DNA of 64,000 bases from Bilabrum cf. latius (GCA_965178125.1 OZ237736.1:1612001-1676000), one strand, 5' to 3'; positions 10,531-21,917 are shown, counted from the stretch's first letter. The notes: generated by a model from the letters alone, not told the origin. A program made the numbers and translations.

Positions 10531-11722
10531 TCACGGCGCCGGCGGTGAGGCTCAGTGCTCGCAGGGGGCCGGCGGGGGGGAGCCCAGCGGACAGGACTCA
10601 GCGGGCAGCACGGAACTTCCCGACACTGCGGTGGCAGCAGCCGACGGCGATCGAAGCTCGAAGCGAAGGCGGGTGGGTCGCGGGTGAGGTGGGTCCTCTT
10701 ACCTGCGCCCCCGATGGCACGCCCACGACAGGGAAAAGAGAGGTGGGGGGAGAAGGGGTGAATGTGTGAAAGTGTGAAGGTGGAGAAATGGGTGGAAGTT
10801 TAGTTTTGCTTTGATTTGTGTACGCATGAAAGACCTGTCCTGTACAAGTAGCCCCTTTATCACCAGTTTACATACGCACAACACTCGCCATGCCTCAGAG
10901 GCTTACTAGGCAACACACTCAACTGGAGGATTCATTGCCGGGGACACTGTGGCTCGTAAAAGGCCACGAGAGAGCGGCCATACCGTGAGCGTCTCGTCAC
11001 AGCGAATACCAGCGCACTCCCGAACCAATTGAATGCGTGTTATATACATGACCCAAGTCAAACCAGCTGGCCACAGAGAAGGGCACATAGCCTGGCGGAA
11101 CGTGACCTGTCAGAGCGATGCAGTCCTTTCTTCAACAGCGTCGGGCGGTTGATGGAATGCAGACCACGGACAAATCCATCTGAAGCATGGGTTCATCTCA
11201 ATAGAACATGCCTCACTGTGGGAGTTAGTTGTTGGGTCGCACTCGTTCGTAGCCTACAGACATGCAAAGCAATGAAACAAACAGCAAGTTGCTATAACGC
11301 CAAACGATATTACTTCAAATAGGCAGGTTTCTAAGACTTAGACCACCCGCTCGTAGGCTCTCTTGAAGAGTCTCTTCGTCATGTGCGCCCGCAGGCGCCC
11401 GCAGGCGGTTTTAATCTTCTTCTTGAAAGTTCAACACGCTACAAAGGACCTCTTGCAAACCCCCCGCCCTAATCAGTCATTTCGCGCACGTTTCGCAGGC
11501 CTGGTGTCAGCACTCTACTGAGAAACCTTAACCACTGCATGCTCCGCGTTCACGACATTCCTGAAGTTCGCGGGACTAAGTGAAATTGACGGCATCACAC
11601 CATCCTCATCTCGATCATCATCCTTTAGCCCGCAGGCGGTCGCAACTGCAACTTCAACTTCTCATCAAGTTGTTGAGGTCGCAGCGTCAAACCCCCACCA
11701 CTGATAGATTTCTGCCTTTGGC
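10531..11722. other. Long intergenic region upstream of the sulfatase gene
   Basis: 1.2 kb without a convincing gene. The part nearest 10531-10690 is GC-rich and might hold a 5' exon of the preceding minus-strand gene (a GTAAGAG donor is visible near 10700 on that strand). From 10750 the sequence is AT-rich. The element CCCGCAGGCGG occurs near 11400 and again near 11630, the first inside a short tandem duplication. Confidence 0.4.
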
Positions 11723-14568
11723 ATGAAGACTTCGAGAATGCCGCACCCCTACGGCTTGAAGGCTCTTGTTTGGGTGGCAATGACTGGGTGCTTCATGCCT
11801 GGAGTGCAGGCTGCTGCCGGCAAGCCCAACATTGTATTCATCCTGCAGGTTAGATAGAGTCGGGATGCATTCCAACCTGTGCTTGCTGTATCAAATACCC
11901 CAACGTTGTAGGAATGGCCTTTCACGTACCCTGCAGGATGACCTCGGGCACTTTGACACTGGGATCTACGGCTCGCCCACGGAAGCCTTTACTCGAAATA
12001 TCACTCAACTAGCTCGCTAGGGGGTGATCTTGGAGAGATCTTGGACCCACTGGCACTGCAGCCCGACAAGGCGCAGCATTCTGACTGGTAGGTGGCCGAT
12101 TCATCACGGGGAGCAGCTATCAGGCGTTCAGACCGATGACATCGACCTGCGGCAGACCACTCTTGGGAAAAAGCTCAAATCTGCCGGGTATTCCACTGCT
12201 TGGGTCGGTAAAGGGCACACAGGCTACCAGTCGATGCATCAATTGCCAAACGGGCTTGGCTTTGACTTCCATATGGGTTTTTTGACGGGTGCGCAGAGCT
12301 ACACATCGACCGATCGGTGGGAGAACCAGCACCCTGTGCACGACGATGCCGAGTTCGTGGACCCTCCCACGGGGTGCAACAGCTCTGCCGTGTCGGTTTC
12401 GCGGCCCGGCGAGGACCCGGCAGCAGCAGACAGTTCGGCCTCCTCATCGGGGTGCAGCGGGACCCGGCTGGATCACACCAAGCTGCCGTGCGGTAGCGGA
12501 GTGCGGTTCACCAAGGCGACCAGCGCGGACGATTGCTGCTCGCAGTGCACGGCAGACCCCAGCTGCACGCACTGGGTGTACGCGCCGAACGACCCCCAGG
12601 CAGAAGGCCCCTGCCACCTCAAGCAGGGCACGAGCGACTGCGCCGCACCCGAGGACGGGTCCACCGCCGGCGTGGTCCGGAGCACCCCCCCGGCGCCTTC
12701 CCCCGGGCCCACCGAGTGCGCGTCGCAGTACTCGTCCGACCTCTACGGCGAGCTGGCCCTCCGGTTTGTTGAGGAGCACGAGGGACCCAAGCCGCTCTTC
12801 CTGTGAGATGAGTCGACTCGCTCTGTCTCATGCTTCATTCTGATGCTGGCTCGCTGCCACAGCCTGCCGCTTTTGAATCGACCAGCTGATGCAAAGACGC
12901 GAGCCGCCAACAGAGCCACTGACATGGCGCCCCCCTGACCATCTATCTCTCTCGCACTCGGCCAGCCCACCTCCCCTTCTCTACTTCCCTCCGCTGGGTG
13001 CACTTCTTTCTCGCAGGTACCTGCCCTTCCAGGCGGTGCACACCCCGTACAACCCCGTGCCCAACCCCGCCCCGATCGTGGCCAACAGCACGTACCACGC
13101 CATGATTGAGAGAGCAGACGAATGGATCGGCAGACTGGTGACCGCGCTGCACGCCAAGGGCATCTGGAACGACACGCTGATCGTGTATAGCTCTGGTGAG
13201 CGACAACGCATGTGTACCCGAAATTTGGCTGCCCTTGCACTTGCTTTACGTGATTGCAGCCTGTTCGGACGCGCCCAGTCTCTTGACATTTCGCAGATAA
13301 CGGCGGTGTGGAACAAGGGTGAGCTCGCTGTCTTGTACCTAGAAGGGCTCGTTGCCCGGTCTTGCGGTGCGCATGGCCTCACCCCATCTCGTTGTCGGAG
13401 CATCAACAATGCAGTTGTCTCGTGCTACATGCCATTGTCCCGCCCTTTCGCACCGCAGGATCAATTACCCTCTGCGGTGAGCCGTTGCTTGGCACCAAGT
13501 GCACAGCCCTCCCTTTGCCGCCGCCGCTTTGCTTAGGAGCGTTGCTGTTCGTTCACCCCAAGCACCCCACACCCCGATTCGATTCCCGCCGCAGCGGAGA
13601 GAAGCACTCCAACTGGAACGGCGGCATGATGTCCGCAGCCTTCATCTCGGGGGGAGTGGTGCCTGCCGCCGTGCGAGGCACCCGCAGCATGGTGCAGACC
13701 CACGTGGCCGACTGGTACGCCACCCTATCTGTGCTCGCCGGCGTGGATCCCACCGACGATCCCCCCGTGCCTCCGCTGCCGGTGGACCCCTCGGACCCAG
13801 GGAAGAACATTTACGGAAACAACTCGGTGAGGTGCCCGACAACCGTGCCCAGCGGCGAGTCCAGAGGATTTATCGCTCTTGCTCGCTCTCTCGATTGGCT
13901 CTCGTTGCAGCTTGCGCCGCGCCCGGTTTGAGTGCGGCGACCCTATCGCTCGCGCGCATCTGCCTACCGTCTTCTCCCCGCAGTTCCCGCCCGCGGATGC
14001 TAGAGATGTATGGGGGGCGCTGACAGACCCGTCACACCCTGGCTACAACAAGACTGACGGCGTGCATGAGAGCATCACGCTCTCTCGTGAGGTGATGATC
14101 CAGGGGGACATGAAGCTGCTCGTGTCCCAGCCCCTCTTCAAGACGCAGAACAACGGATGGAAGATGCCGAACGGCACGTGGGAGGAATCCGATGACTCTG
14201 AATGGCCGTGCAACCAGCAAGACCACGCGCCCAAGGGATAGTACTACCCGGGGGCGGGGAGCTCCTCCTCCACGGGCCCCATGCCGTGCCTCTTCAACGT
14301 CACGGAGGACCCAGAGGAGCGGCACAACCTCGCGGCAGACCTTCCTGCGGTGGCCCAATCGATGTGGGTGGATCTCAACCGCACCGTGCTAACCTTCAGG
14401 GACTGCCAGGGCTGGATGGGTCCCGTCCCAGGGCCAGGGGGCTCCTGCTCCCCTGCGGCGCTCAAGGGGCCGTGCGACCAGGAGTGCTCCACGGAGTACT
14501 GGAAGAGCAAGTACCCCGGGGGCGGGTCCGACCAGGGGCCCGTGTGCGCGGTGCCCACGTGCAGCTGA
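11723..14568 (+). CDS. Secreted arylsulfatase (type I, formylglycine-dependent)
   Basis: Seven exons: 11723-11848, 11937-12802, 13017-13195, 13297-13318, 13459-13476, 13595-13826, 13984-14568. All junctions are phase-compatible GT-AG introns. The protein starts with a signal peptide ending near GVQAAAG, then KPNIVFILQDDLGHFD, the usual metal-binding N-terminus of sulfatases. HCSPTRRSILTGR is the sulfatase signature C-x-P-x-R whose Cys becomes formylglycine. Later come AFQAVHTPY, SSDNGGV, NYPLRGEK and FISGGVVPAAVRGT, matching the arylsulfatase B/J branch. A Ser/Cys-rich insert of about 120 residues lies at 12390-12720. The C-terminus is Cys-rich. Exons 4 and 5 are only 22 and 18 nt. Two TAG codons are sense (12018-12020 in LARxGVIL; 14239-14241). 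The stop is TGA. The substrate is unknown. Confidence 0.92.
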
Positions 14569-14859
14569 GTCCGGGGCATTCATGCCGCAGCCGCACGGAG
14601 ACACGATCCGGTGTTGTCCTGGAGGCCAATCAGATAGGGTCGCAGGTTCTCTCTGCATCAAAACGATCTGGAGATGCTGCCTATCCCGGATCTTGCTGAC
14701 GAACGGGTCGAAGAGGCGGCCCAATTCGTGAATGCAGAGATGGATGCTTCGCTACAGCAGCCAAATCAAAATATACGCTTATACCAAGGGAATGCGTGCA
14801 AATAACAATCGCGTGAAATGACCCGAGCCCCGGGGTAAAGACCGCCCCTCCCTCCTCCT

Positions 14860-17485
14860 TCACACGGCGTCCATCCTGATGTCGCGCTCGTCCGCCGACG
14901 TTCCAGTCTCGGGGTCCACGGATGCGGCAGCTGCTCCTGCCCCGTTGCCGCTGCCCCCTCCATCGCTGCTGCCGGCGTTCGCTGCCGCCCCGGCCTCGGC
15001 CAGGGCATCGATGTCCCCTGCCGCCGCCGCCAGCAGCACCGCCGCAGCCGCATCGGGGTGCGCAGAGGCCGGTGCGGACCGCCTCCCCGCGCGCACCATG
15101 TCGGCTGGGCCCGGCTCGGCCCCTTCTTCCCTCTGGTACCTAGACATGAGACCCACTCCCCCGGGAGCCTCCAGGCCCTCCCGCCGCTGGGCACGGACTG
15201 TGCCGCGAGACTCGAGGCGACCCACCACACCGCCGGAGCCGGCCGCTGGAGGCGCCGGGGGCTTGGGCCCGCGCATGGCGTGCAGCAGACCAGAGCCGGT
15301 CAGGCGGCCCGTCTTGCGGCCGCGGGAGGACATGGCGCTGATGGCGATGCCTCCGTCCTCGACCCCGTCCTGGCCCTCCCCCGCCTGGTGCTTGGAGTCG
15401 CCCGCACCAGCGCCCCCTCCTCCCAGTCCCAGCACGAGAGACGTGCGCTCCTCCGACGCGCCCCCCGCGAACGCAGCAGCGCCGCCCCCGTCGTCCACCG
15501 ACCCCTTCGAGGCGGCGGAGCTGCCCCCCTCTCGGTCCGCCTCCTGGCTCGCCCTCCGAGAGCGCCCACCCTGGTCCTCGGAGGCCAAAACCTCCGCGGC
15601 GGCATCCCCGCCCTCCTTGAGCGCCGCCGCCCGCACCGCCGCGGCGATGGCTCTGGCCGCCTGCGCCGGGTCGTCGAATTCTGCGAACCTAAAGGCGGCC
15701 TTGTAGGCCTGTCGGGGCACGAGCAGCACCCGCATGCGCTGGGAGATGGGCCTCGCGCTGAAGTCCGCCTTGTACCCCTCCGTCAGGAGCGCCCGCTCGG
15801 CCACCCAATCGTAGACGCCCTTCTTGGCCATGATCTCGTCCTCCCCGGCGAGCACCTCCAGCTCGCCCTCCAGCACAAGGGCCATCGAGTGAGCGGGTGC
15901 ACCCCGCTGGAAGAGCCACGGGATCTCCGCCTCCTCCTGCTCGTCCCGCTTGGACCGGAAGAAGTGGTACACCCGGGAGGCGCGCACCAGGGCCTAAACC
16001 GCGTCCACCGACAGCGCGCACTCCTCCGGGGGGCTGCTCCCGTCCGCCCCCGCGGGTGGCTGCCGGAACACCTTCACGCTGTTGATCAGGTGCGCCGCCA
16101 CCGCCCGCACCGTGGACGAGTCCAGGTCATTGAGGCCCTTGCCCAGCTGGGCCAGGCGCCGGAGCTCGGCATCCGCGTACACGGCCCTTCCCGCCACGGG
16201 CTTACCCTCGTCGTTGTCCTGCACCTGGTCGTACTCGTCGACCATCTCCTCCTGCAGGATCTCTTCGATGAGGTCCTCCATCGTGACCAGCCCCGCGATG
16301 CGCACCACTGGGTCCTTGGTGTCGTCTTCATCGTCCACGTCCTCCACGATGGCGAAGTGCTGCCTGCTGGCCAGCAGCTGCTTGAGCACCTTGTCGAGGG
16401 GGTCGCTCGCGTCCACGCGCTCCACCTGCTCGCGCCTGAAGAATGCCACCACCGAGGCGACGGGGGTCCGGTTGGCGGGCACGATCAGCATCAGGTCCTT
16501 GGCGAAGAGGAGCCCATCGCACCTGTCCTTGTCCCCTGGCCTGTCCCCGTCCGCCATCACGGGGATGCGAGAGTACCCCTGACGGAAGATCTCGCACATG
16601 AGCGCGTAGTCCAGGCGCGCCGAGGCCTTGATGGTGAACATCTTGTCCCGGCTCGTCATCACGTCCCGCACGGTCTTCCTGTCGAGCCGCAGCGCGCCCT
16701 GCATGATCCTGGCCTGGTCCTCGCGCACAAAGTCCTGCACCTTGTGCTTCTCGATGAGCGCGTCGAACTCGGCCTTGTCGTAGAAGTCGCCCACCTCCTT
16801 GCCCAGGAGGCAGTCCAGCGCCAGCGAGAGCGGGTATGTGATGGGCAGCAGCAGGTACAGGAAAACGTACACGATGGGGATCGAGCGTGAACCAATGTAC
16901 AGCGGGTACCGGGAGCAGAGCGCCTGCGGCATGATCTCGCCAAAGATCACGATCAGTGCGGTCGAGGACAGGAACCCCACGATACCACTCGTTGCGTCAG
17001 CAAGTAGGATGGAAAGCAGGGCATTCACTGCTACGTTTCCGAGGAGCAGCGTGCACAGCAGAAGATTGCCGCGCTCTCTCAGGGGCATGATAGCCCTGGC
17101 GTCGCGCTGCTTCTCGGGCTCTCCGGCTTCGCACACAATCTGCGGGTGAATAGGCATGATCGGGTGCTTGTGGACAAGTGACGGGGAAGGCACGAGTGGA
17201 TGCCCCGCTCGTGTTCAAGGTGGGACCCAGTCGCCTCGGTCGATGCCACCCGCACAACGGCAGCGCAACTACGAGGCTCACCTGCAGCTAGTTACTGTCT
17301 AGTCCTAGCAATCCGAGCGTGAGTCCAGAGAATAGACCCGACATGATAATCAGGACGACGACGCCCGCCCACCGACCGATCTCTCCCCACACGTTCGAAC
17401 CGCCGTCTCCGTCGCTCTGCGCGGCAGCAAATGCCATAATTCCGACCCATAGCGATATTCTTGTTATGCCATTATTCCTGATCAT
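14860..17485 (-). CDS. CNNM/Mam3-type divalent cation transporter (DUF21, CBS pair, cNMP-like domain)
   Basis: Two exons, 17485..17282 and 17139..14860, with a 142-nt intron between them (GTGAG donor, CCGCAG acceptor), give about 827 residues. Exon 1 holds a signal-like N-terminus and the first DUF21 helix (SGLFSGLTLGLLGLD). Exon 2 continues the transmembrane core (RGNLLLCTLLLGNVAVNALL, ALIVIFGEIMPQALCSR), which is diagnostic for CNNM/Mam3/CorC-related Mg2+ transport or homeostasis proteins. A CBS-pair (Bateman) region follows (RDVMTSRDKMFTI through VVRIAGLVTMEDLIEEIL), then a cyclic-nucleotide-binding-like domain and a long disordered Ser/Gly/Ala tail. TAG codons at 17288-17290 and 15994-15996 are sense; the second lies between the CBS and cNMP-like regions. 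The stop is TGA at 14860-14862. The full CNNM domain order supports the call strongly. Confidence 0.92.
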
Positions 17486-17637
17486 CCAGATAGACTAGCG
17501 AACTGGCCCCTTCCAGAGCTCCTGTTAAACTGGAATAGACGGGGGCCCGTCACGGGCACAATCATCGGCGCCGCGCATCGGTTCCGCACAGCACCGAGTG
17601 GATTGGTGCAACTGGTTGCGGTCACGCAGCGTCAGAA
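17486..17637. promoter_or_regulatory. Divergent promoter region between CNNM and YjbQ-family genes
   Basis: 152 bp between two start codons. At 17608-17619 is GCAAC-TG-GTTGC, an everted arrangement of the half-sites found in the GGTTGCAACC palindrome, about 19 bp upstream of the plus-strand ATG. Function is inferred. Confidence 0.45.
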
Positions 17638-18204
17638 ATGGCCTGGGCCCAGAAAGTATTCAGGCTCAAAGGCAAGTCAAGGGGTTGCCACCTTGTCACT
17701 GATGAGATCGTCAGAGGCATTGGAAAGGACCTAGGAAAGTTCGAAATAGGGATTGCCAACGTGTTCCTGCAGCATACGAGTGCTTCCTTAACATTGAATG
17801 AGAATTGTGATCCTGATGTACGATTAGACATGGAAGATACGCTTAACGATATCGTTCCGGAGGACAAGGAGGGCAAGGGGCTGTACAGGCACGCAGATGA
17901 AGGTCCTGACGACTTCCCGGCTCATGTTAAATCAACGCTGGTTGGAGCCAGCCTCACAATCCCCATTAGATCGGGTAGATTAGCACTGGGAACGTGGCAG
18001 GGAATATGGATGAATGAACACCGCGACCGAGCTGGTGGTCGAAGCGTTGTTGTGACGCTGCAAGGCCAGCTCAAACCGAGCCGAAGTGCAGCTTCGGCAG
18101 CGTCTGGCGGTGCTGGGGGCAGCAGCAGAGCTGAAAAGGCCACTGGGCACGATGTAGTGCTCGCCACTGGAAAATTAAGCGGGGCAGGAGACGGTCGCTC
18201 GTGA
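17638..18204 (+). CDS. YjbQ/UPF0047 family protein
   Basis: Single exon, 188 residues, TGA stop, no TAG codons. The family core is complete: HTSASLTLNENCDPDVRLDM and GTWQGIWMNEHRDRAG are the two conserved blocks of the YjbQ (UPF0047) fold, including the His/Glu/Asp residues of its presumed active site. Bacterial members have weak thiamine-phosphate synthase activity in vitro; the physiological role in eukaryotes is not settled. The roughly 40-residue Ser/Ala-rich C-terminal tail exceeds the usual length of about 135-140 residues. The start at 17638 gives MAWAQKVFRLKGKSRG, aligning with the usual N-terminal strand. Confidence 0.92.
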   Translation: MAWAQKVFRLKGKSRGCHLVTDEIVRGIGKDLGKFEIGIANVFLQHTSASLTLNENCDPDVRLDMEDTLNDIVPEDKEGKGLYRHADEGPDDFPAHVKSTLVGASLTIPIRSGRLALGTWQGIWMNEHRDRAGGRSVVVTLQGQLKPSRSAASAASGGAGGSSRAEKATGHDVVLATGKLSGAGDGRS

Positions 18205-18321
18205 TGTCCTTACGCGTGCACCAGTAGCACTGGGTCTATCATGATGCGATCGCACCTTGCAGACCATTTGACCGACCCATTCGTGATTGACTACAATAAG
18301 TGCATGTCACTCTTGCAGGGC

Positions 18322-19397
18322 TCATGTCCCGCCCCCATCGCCCTCGCCGCCCCCGCTGCCTCCGCCAGCACCCCCGCGGGCCGCTTTGCCCTTGGCCGCT
18401 GCCCCTGCCGCATCACCAGCCGCGGGATCGGGCGTGTCCCCACCGCCGCCCTCCTTCCCGGCAGCGCCTTCCCCTGCGCCCGGATCCGCAGCCTCTGCCC
18501 CTGTAGTGCCTGCACCGGCCCCTGACCCTGCACCTGGCCCCGCCCCCGCTCCTCCCCCGGCGGTCGCTTCCTGCTGCATCAGAAGCGCCTTCTTATACTC
18601 CAAAAGGGGTTCGCCGGCCTTCTTCTTCTCTTTCACAGACACTGGGAGCTGGAAAACGCTGCAGAACACGAGCTTCATGAGCTTCTGCACGTTGATGCCG
18701 TACGAGCTGCTCGTGAACACGAGGGGTGCGCGCATGGCCTTCGCGTACCGCCGAGCTTGGGCAGTGACACTGGCCTGCTCCTCCTTGTCCATCGTATAAA
18801 ATTTGTCGAACTTAGTGCCCACGAGGAACGGGAGGGCCGTAGCGTTCAACTCCCTTGCTTGCCGGTACCACTCCTTGACACCAGCCAAACTAGACTAATC
18901 GGAGAGATCGAACGCAAAGCAAATAGCAACAGCTTCCACGCAAACCATGGGAAGCAAATCCAAGAAGCTCTTGGAGCCCCCCAGGTCCCAGATAGACATG
19001 ACCACTTCGGCTTGCGGTAGTTTCACGACTTTTTCCATCCAGCTGACGCCAAGAGTCTCGTTATAGCTCTAATCGAACTTATTCTCAACATAGCGAACCA
19101 TAAGAGAGGTCTTTCCCACGCCTGCATTGTTTGGACGGCAGCAGTGTAAGCGACATGAAATCGAGCGACGAGTGCCAACGGTTGCTGGGCATGCATGCAG
19201 CTGATTGCTCTCACCTGGATCCGCTAGCAACGCAACCTTGACTGCACAAATACAAATACTACCAATGAGCGACCACGTACTTTCGAGAGACGACTGTGAA
19301 TCCACCGGGTGCAGTTCTAGCAAGCCTTACCGATTAATTTATCGCCATCTCCCCCGTCCGCCTCTTCGCCCGGACGCTTCTCCGCAGCACCTGCCAT
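18322..19397 (-). CDS. Spg1/Tem1-like small GTPase (septum-promoting GTPase)
   Basis: Three exons, 19397..19331, 19241..19215 and 19121..18322, encode about 297 residues. Exon 2 is a 27-nt micro-exon carrying KVALLADP, and the P-loop is completed across the next junction. Recognisable GTPase elements are the P-loop ADPGVGKTSLMVRYV, TLGVSWMEK (switch I), SIWDLGGSKSF (G3), VGTKFDKF (G4) and FTSSSYGIN (G5). VKEWYRQARELN, QARRYAKAM and NVQKLMKLVF match the Spg1/Tem1/SGP1 family, which acts in the mitotic exit/septation pathway. Oddities: the first P-loop Gly is Ala, and the catalytic Gln after DLGG is Ser (other family members also vary there). A Gly/Ala-rich tail of about 100 residues follows LLEYKK. 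TAG codons at 19069-19071 and 18895-18897 are sense. The stop is TGA. Confidence 0.92.
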
Positions 19398-19559
19398 GTT
19401 TGTATGCTAAAACAAGACCTGGGTGAGTTCTTCGATGTATGTAAACTATTAGTAAGCTCCAGGGTTGCCGGTCAGCTTTGCGGTTGCAACCATCCAGCGG
19501 TGCATTTGTAGCGTGCTGATTATTGATAGATCGATCACGGATCGATCATTCCTGACAGT
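19398..19559. promoter_or_regulatory. Divergent promoter region between the SPG1-like and PGM genes, with GGTTGCAACC at 19482-19491
   Basis: 162 bp between the two start codons. Contains the second exact copy of the 10-bp palindrome GGTTGCAACC, roughly midway. Shared regulation of the pair is inferred. Confidence 0.5.
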
Positions 19560-21683
19560 ATGGCAGCCGTCGGAGGAGCAGTAGCTGCGACAGCAGTAAA
19601 AGAGTATGGTGCAGACGTGTTGAAGGCTTCTGAGGCGGAAACGAAGCCCATTGAGGGACAGAAGCCTGGTGAGTAGCCATGATTCGTTTGATCCATTCTG
19701 TGATCACCGCCTGTGCGCTTTTTGTGTCTCCTAAGCGGCACATAAAGTGACATCCAGGGTTGGGCTTGTAAAGGCATATGTACATCAGCTGGGACTGACG
19801 AGGCCCCTGCTCTCAATCAGTGCTGACAATTGTCGCCCAACTTGCTCCGCAATTGGGCGCAAGCACCTGATCGCAGCGAACGCCTGTACCCTTCTCTGTA
19901 GTTGCACGCAGGAACATCGGGTCTAAGGAAGAAGACGAAGGTGTTCAAGGAAACGCCAATGTACCTTGAAAACTTCGTGCAGGCTCTCTTCGATTCCGTC
20001 GACCTTAAGGGCAAAGCAATTGTCGTGGGAGGGGACGGACGATATTACAACGACGTAGCAATCCAAACCATTCTGCGACTTGCTGCTGGGAATGGGCTGC
20101 GCAAGGTGTACGTGGCTCACAACGGCCTGATGTCGACCCCGGCCGTGAGCGCCTGCATCCGAGCGAGGCGAGCATCGGACGGGAGCCAGGAGTGCGCCGG
20201 CGGTATCATCCTCACGGCCTCTCACAACCCTGGTGGCCCCGAGGATGACTTTGGCATCAAGTACAACGGCGAGAACGGCGGCCCCGCCAGCGAGAAGATC
20301 ACGAACGCGATCTACGAGCGCACGCAGAGCATCGACAAGGTGCGGCAGTGCAGTGATCTGCCCGCCGTGGACCTGGCCACCAAGGGGACCGTGCACCGTT
20401 TCGGCGGCGGCACCTTTGAGGTGGAGGTGATTGATTCGTGCGAGGACTACTGCGCGGTTGTGCTGCCGTGCTTCGACATGGAGGCCATCAAGGGCCTGCT
20501 GGCCAGGAAGGACTTCTCCTTCGTCTACGACGCCATGCACGGGGTGGCGGGGGTGTACGCCCAGCGCATCTTCGTGGAGGAGCTGGGGGCAGACCCCTCG
20601 AGCCTCATGCGCTGCGACAGCAAGGCCGACTTCGGTGGGGCGCACCCTGACCCGAACCTGACCTACGCCCCGGAGCTAGTCAAGAAGATGGGCCTGCAGA
20701 GGGACGGGACCCCCCTCCCGGCCGGGGATTGCAAGCCAGAGGAATGCCCCGTGTTCGGTGCCGCAGCCGACGGGGACGGGGACCGGAACATGGTGCTGGG
20801 GCGGCAGTTCTTCGTGACCCCCTCCGACTCGGTGGCCGTGCTGGCCGCGCACGCCTCCTCCATCAAGCAGTTCCGTGAGGGCGGGGGGCTGCGCGGGGCC
20901 GCCCGCTCGATGCCCACCTCGTAGGCCCTGGATGCGGTGTGCGCGGCGCGCGGCATCCGCTGCTTCGAGGTTCCGACTGGCTGGAAGTTCTTCGGGAACC
21001 TGATGGATTCCAAGGAGGTCTTCGGGAAGGAGGACTACACGCCCTTCCTCTGCGGAGAGGAGAGCTTCGGGACGGGCAGCAGCCACATCAGGGAGAAGGA
21101 CGGCCTCTGGGCGGTGCTGGCCTGGCTCTCGGTGCTCGCAGACGCGAACAAGGACACCAAGGAGGGCGAGCTGGTGGGTGTCGGGGACGTGCTGGGAGCC
21201 TTCTGGGGCGAGTTCGGGAGGAACTACTACAGGCGATACGACTTCGAGGGGGTCGAGTCCGAGGGGGCCAACTCGATGATGGAGCATCTGAGGGGACTCA
21301 TCGGGGCCGAAGGCAAGCCTGCGGGGGCGGCGGCCGAGGCGGGTGCTTCCTTCGCGGGGTACAGCGTGACGAGTGCGAGCGAGTTCGACTACACGGACCC
21401 GGTGGATGGGTCCGAGAGCAAGCGGCAGGGGCTGCGTTTCACTCTTGTTCCCTCGGGCGCCGCGGCAGGGGACAAGTCCTCGGAGGCTCGGGCGGTGTTC
21501 CGCCTGTCTGGCACCGGCAGCGCGGGAGCAACGATCCGGCTGTACCTGGAGTCCAGGCGGGAGGGGAAGGAGGAGCTGGGGCTGGCCGTTGATGGGGTGG
21601 TCGGGGAGGTGGCCAAGGCGGCGCTGGAGCTGTCCAAGCTCACCGAGTTCACAGGGCGGGAAGAGCCCACAGTGATCACGTGA
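19560..21683 (+). CDS. PGM: Phosphoglucomutase (alpha-D-phosphohexomutase family)
   Basis: Two exons, 19560-19668 and 19912-21683, encode about 626 residues. The enzyme interconverts glucose-1-phosphate and glucose-6-phosphate in the cytosol. Diagnostic motifs are present in order: KPGTSGLRKK (phosphate contact), TASHNPGGPEDDFGIKYN (active-site phosphoserine), AAADGDGDRNMVLG (Mg2+-binding loop), RSMPTSxALD, EVPTGWKFFGNLMD and LCGEESFGTGSSHIREKDG (sugar specificity). The C-terminal RLSGTGSAGATIRLY is the phosphate-binding loop. An N-terminal extension of about 35 residues and a 10-residue insert between FGNLMD and LCGEE (carrying SKEVFGKEDYTPF) distinguish it from the typical 560-residue enzyme. 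TAG at 20922-20924 falls in the metal/sugar-loop region RSMPTSxALD and must be sense for a functional enzyme. The stop is TGA at 21681-21683. Confidence 0.95.
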
Positions 21684-21917
21684 GAGGTGAGCGGCGGTTG
21701 CGAGATAAGGGAGATGTGCCCATGCGGTTCAAATTCACCGTAATGCTTCACTGATAGACTGGTATGCGCTGGAAAGATCAATTTATGGCGCCAATCAAGC
21801 AGCAGCAGTTGTAAGCGCAGCATGGCCACTACTGTTGCGCGGCGCCATTAAGGTTCCGTAAAGTGTGCGGCCACCGCCGGCCGCCTTCGCTTTGCATCCG
21901 AAACCTGCTTCAACGCC

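Noticed and set aside
10289-10687. Plus-strand frame ending in a KRRRVGRG-like basic tail
   Set aside because: Third-position GC bias in the overlapping part favours the minus strand; kept only as an unresolved alternative.
11397-11410. CRISPR-like or satellite array
   Set aside because: Only two short adjacent copies, no spacers, eukaryotic context.
15058-16890. A 610-codon plus-strand open frame opposite CNNM
   Set aside because: It is a GC-rich shadow of the CNNM coding sequence and has no family features.
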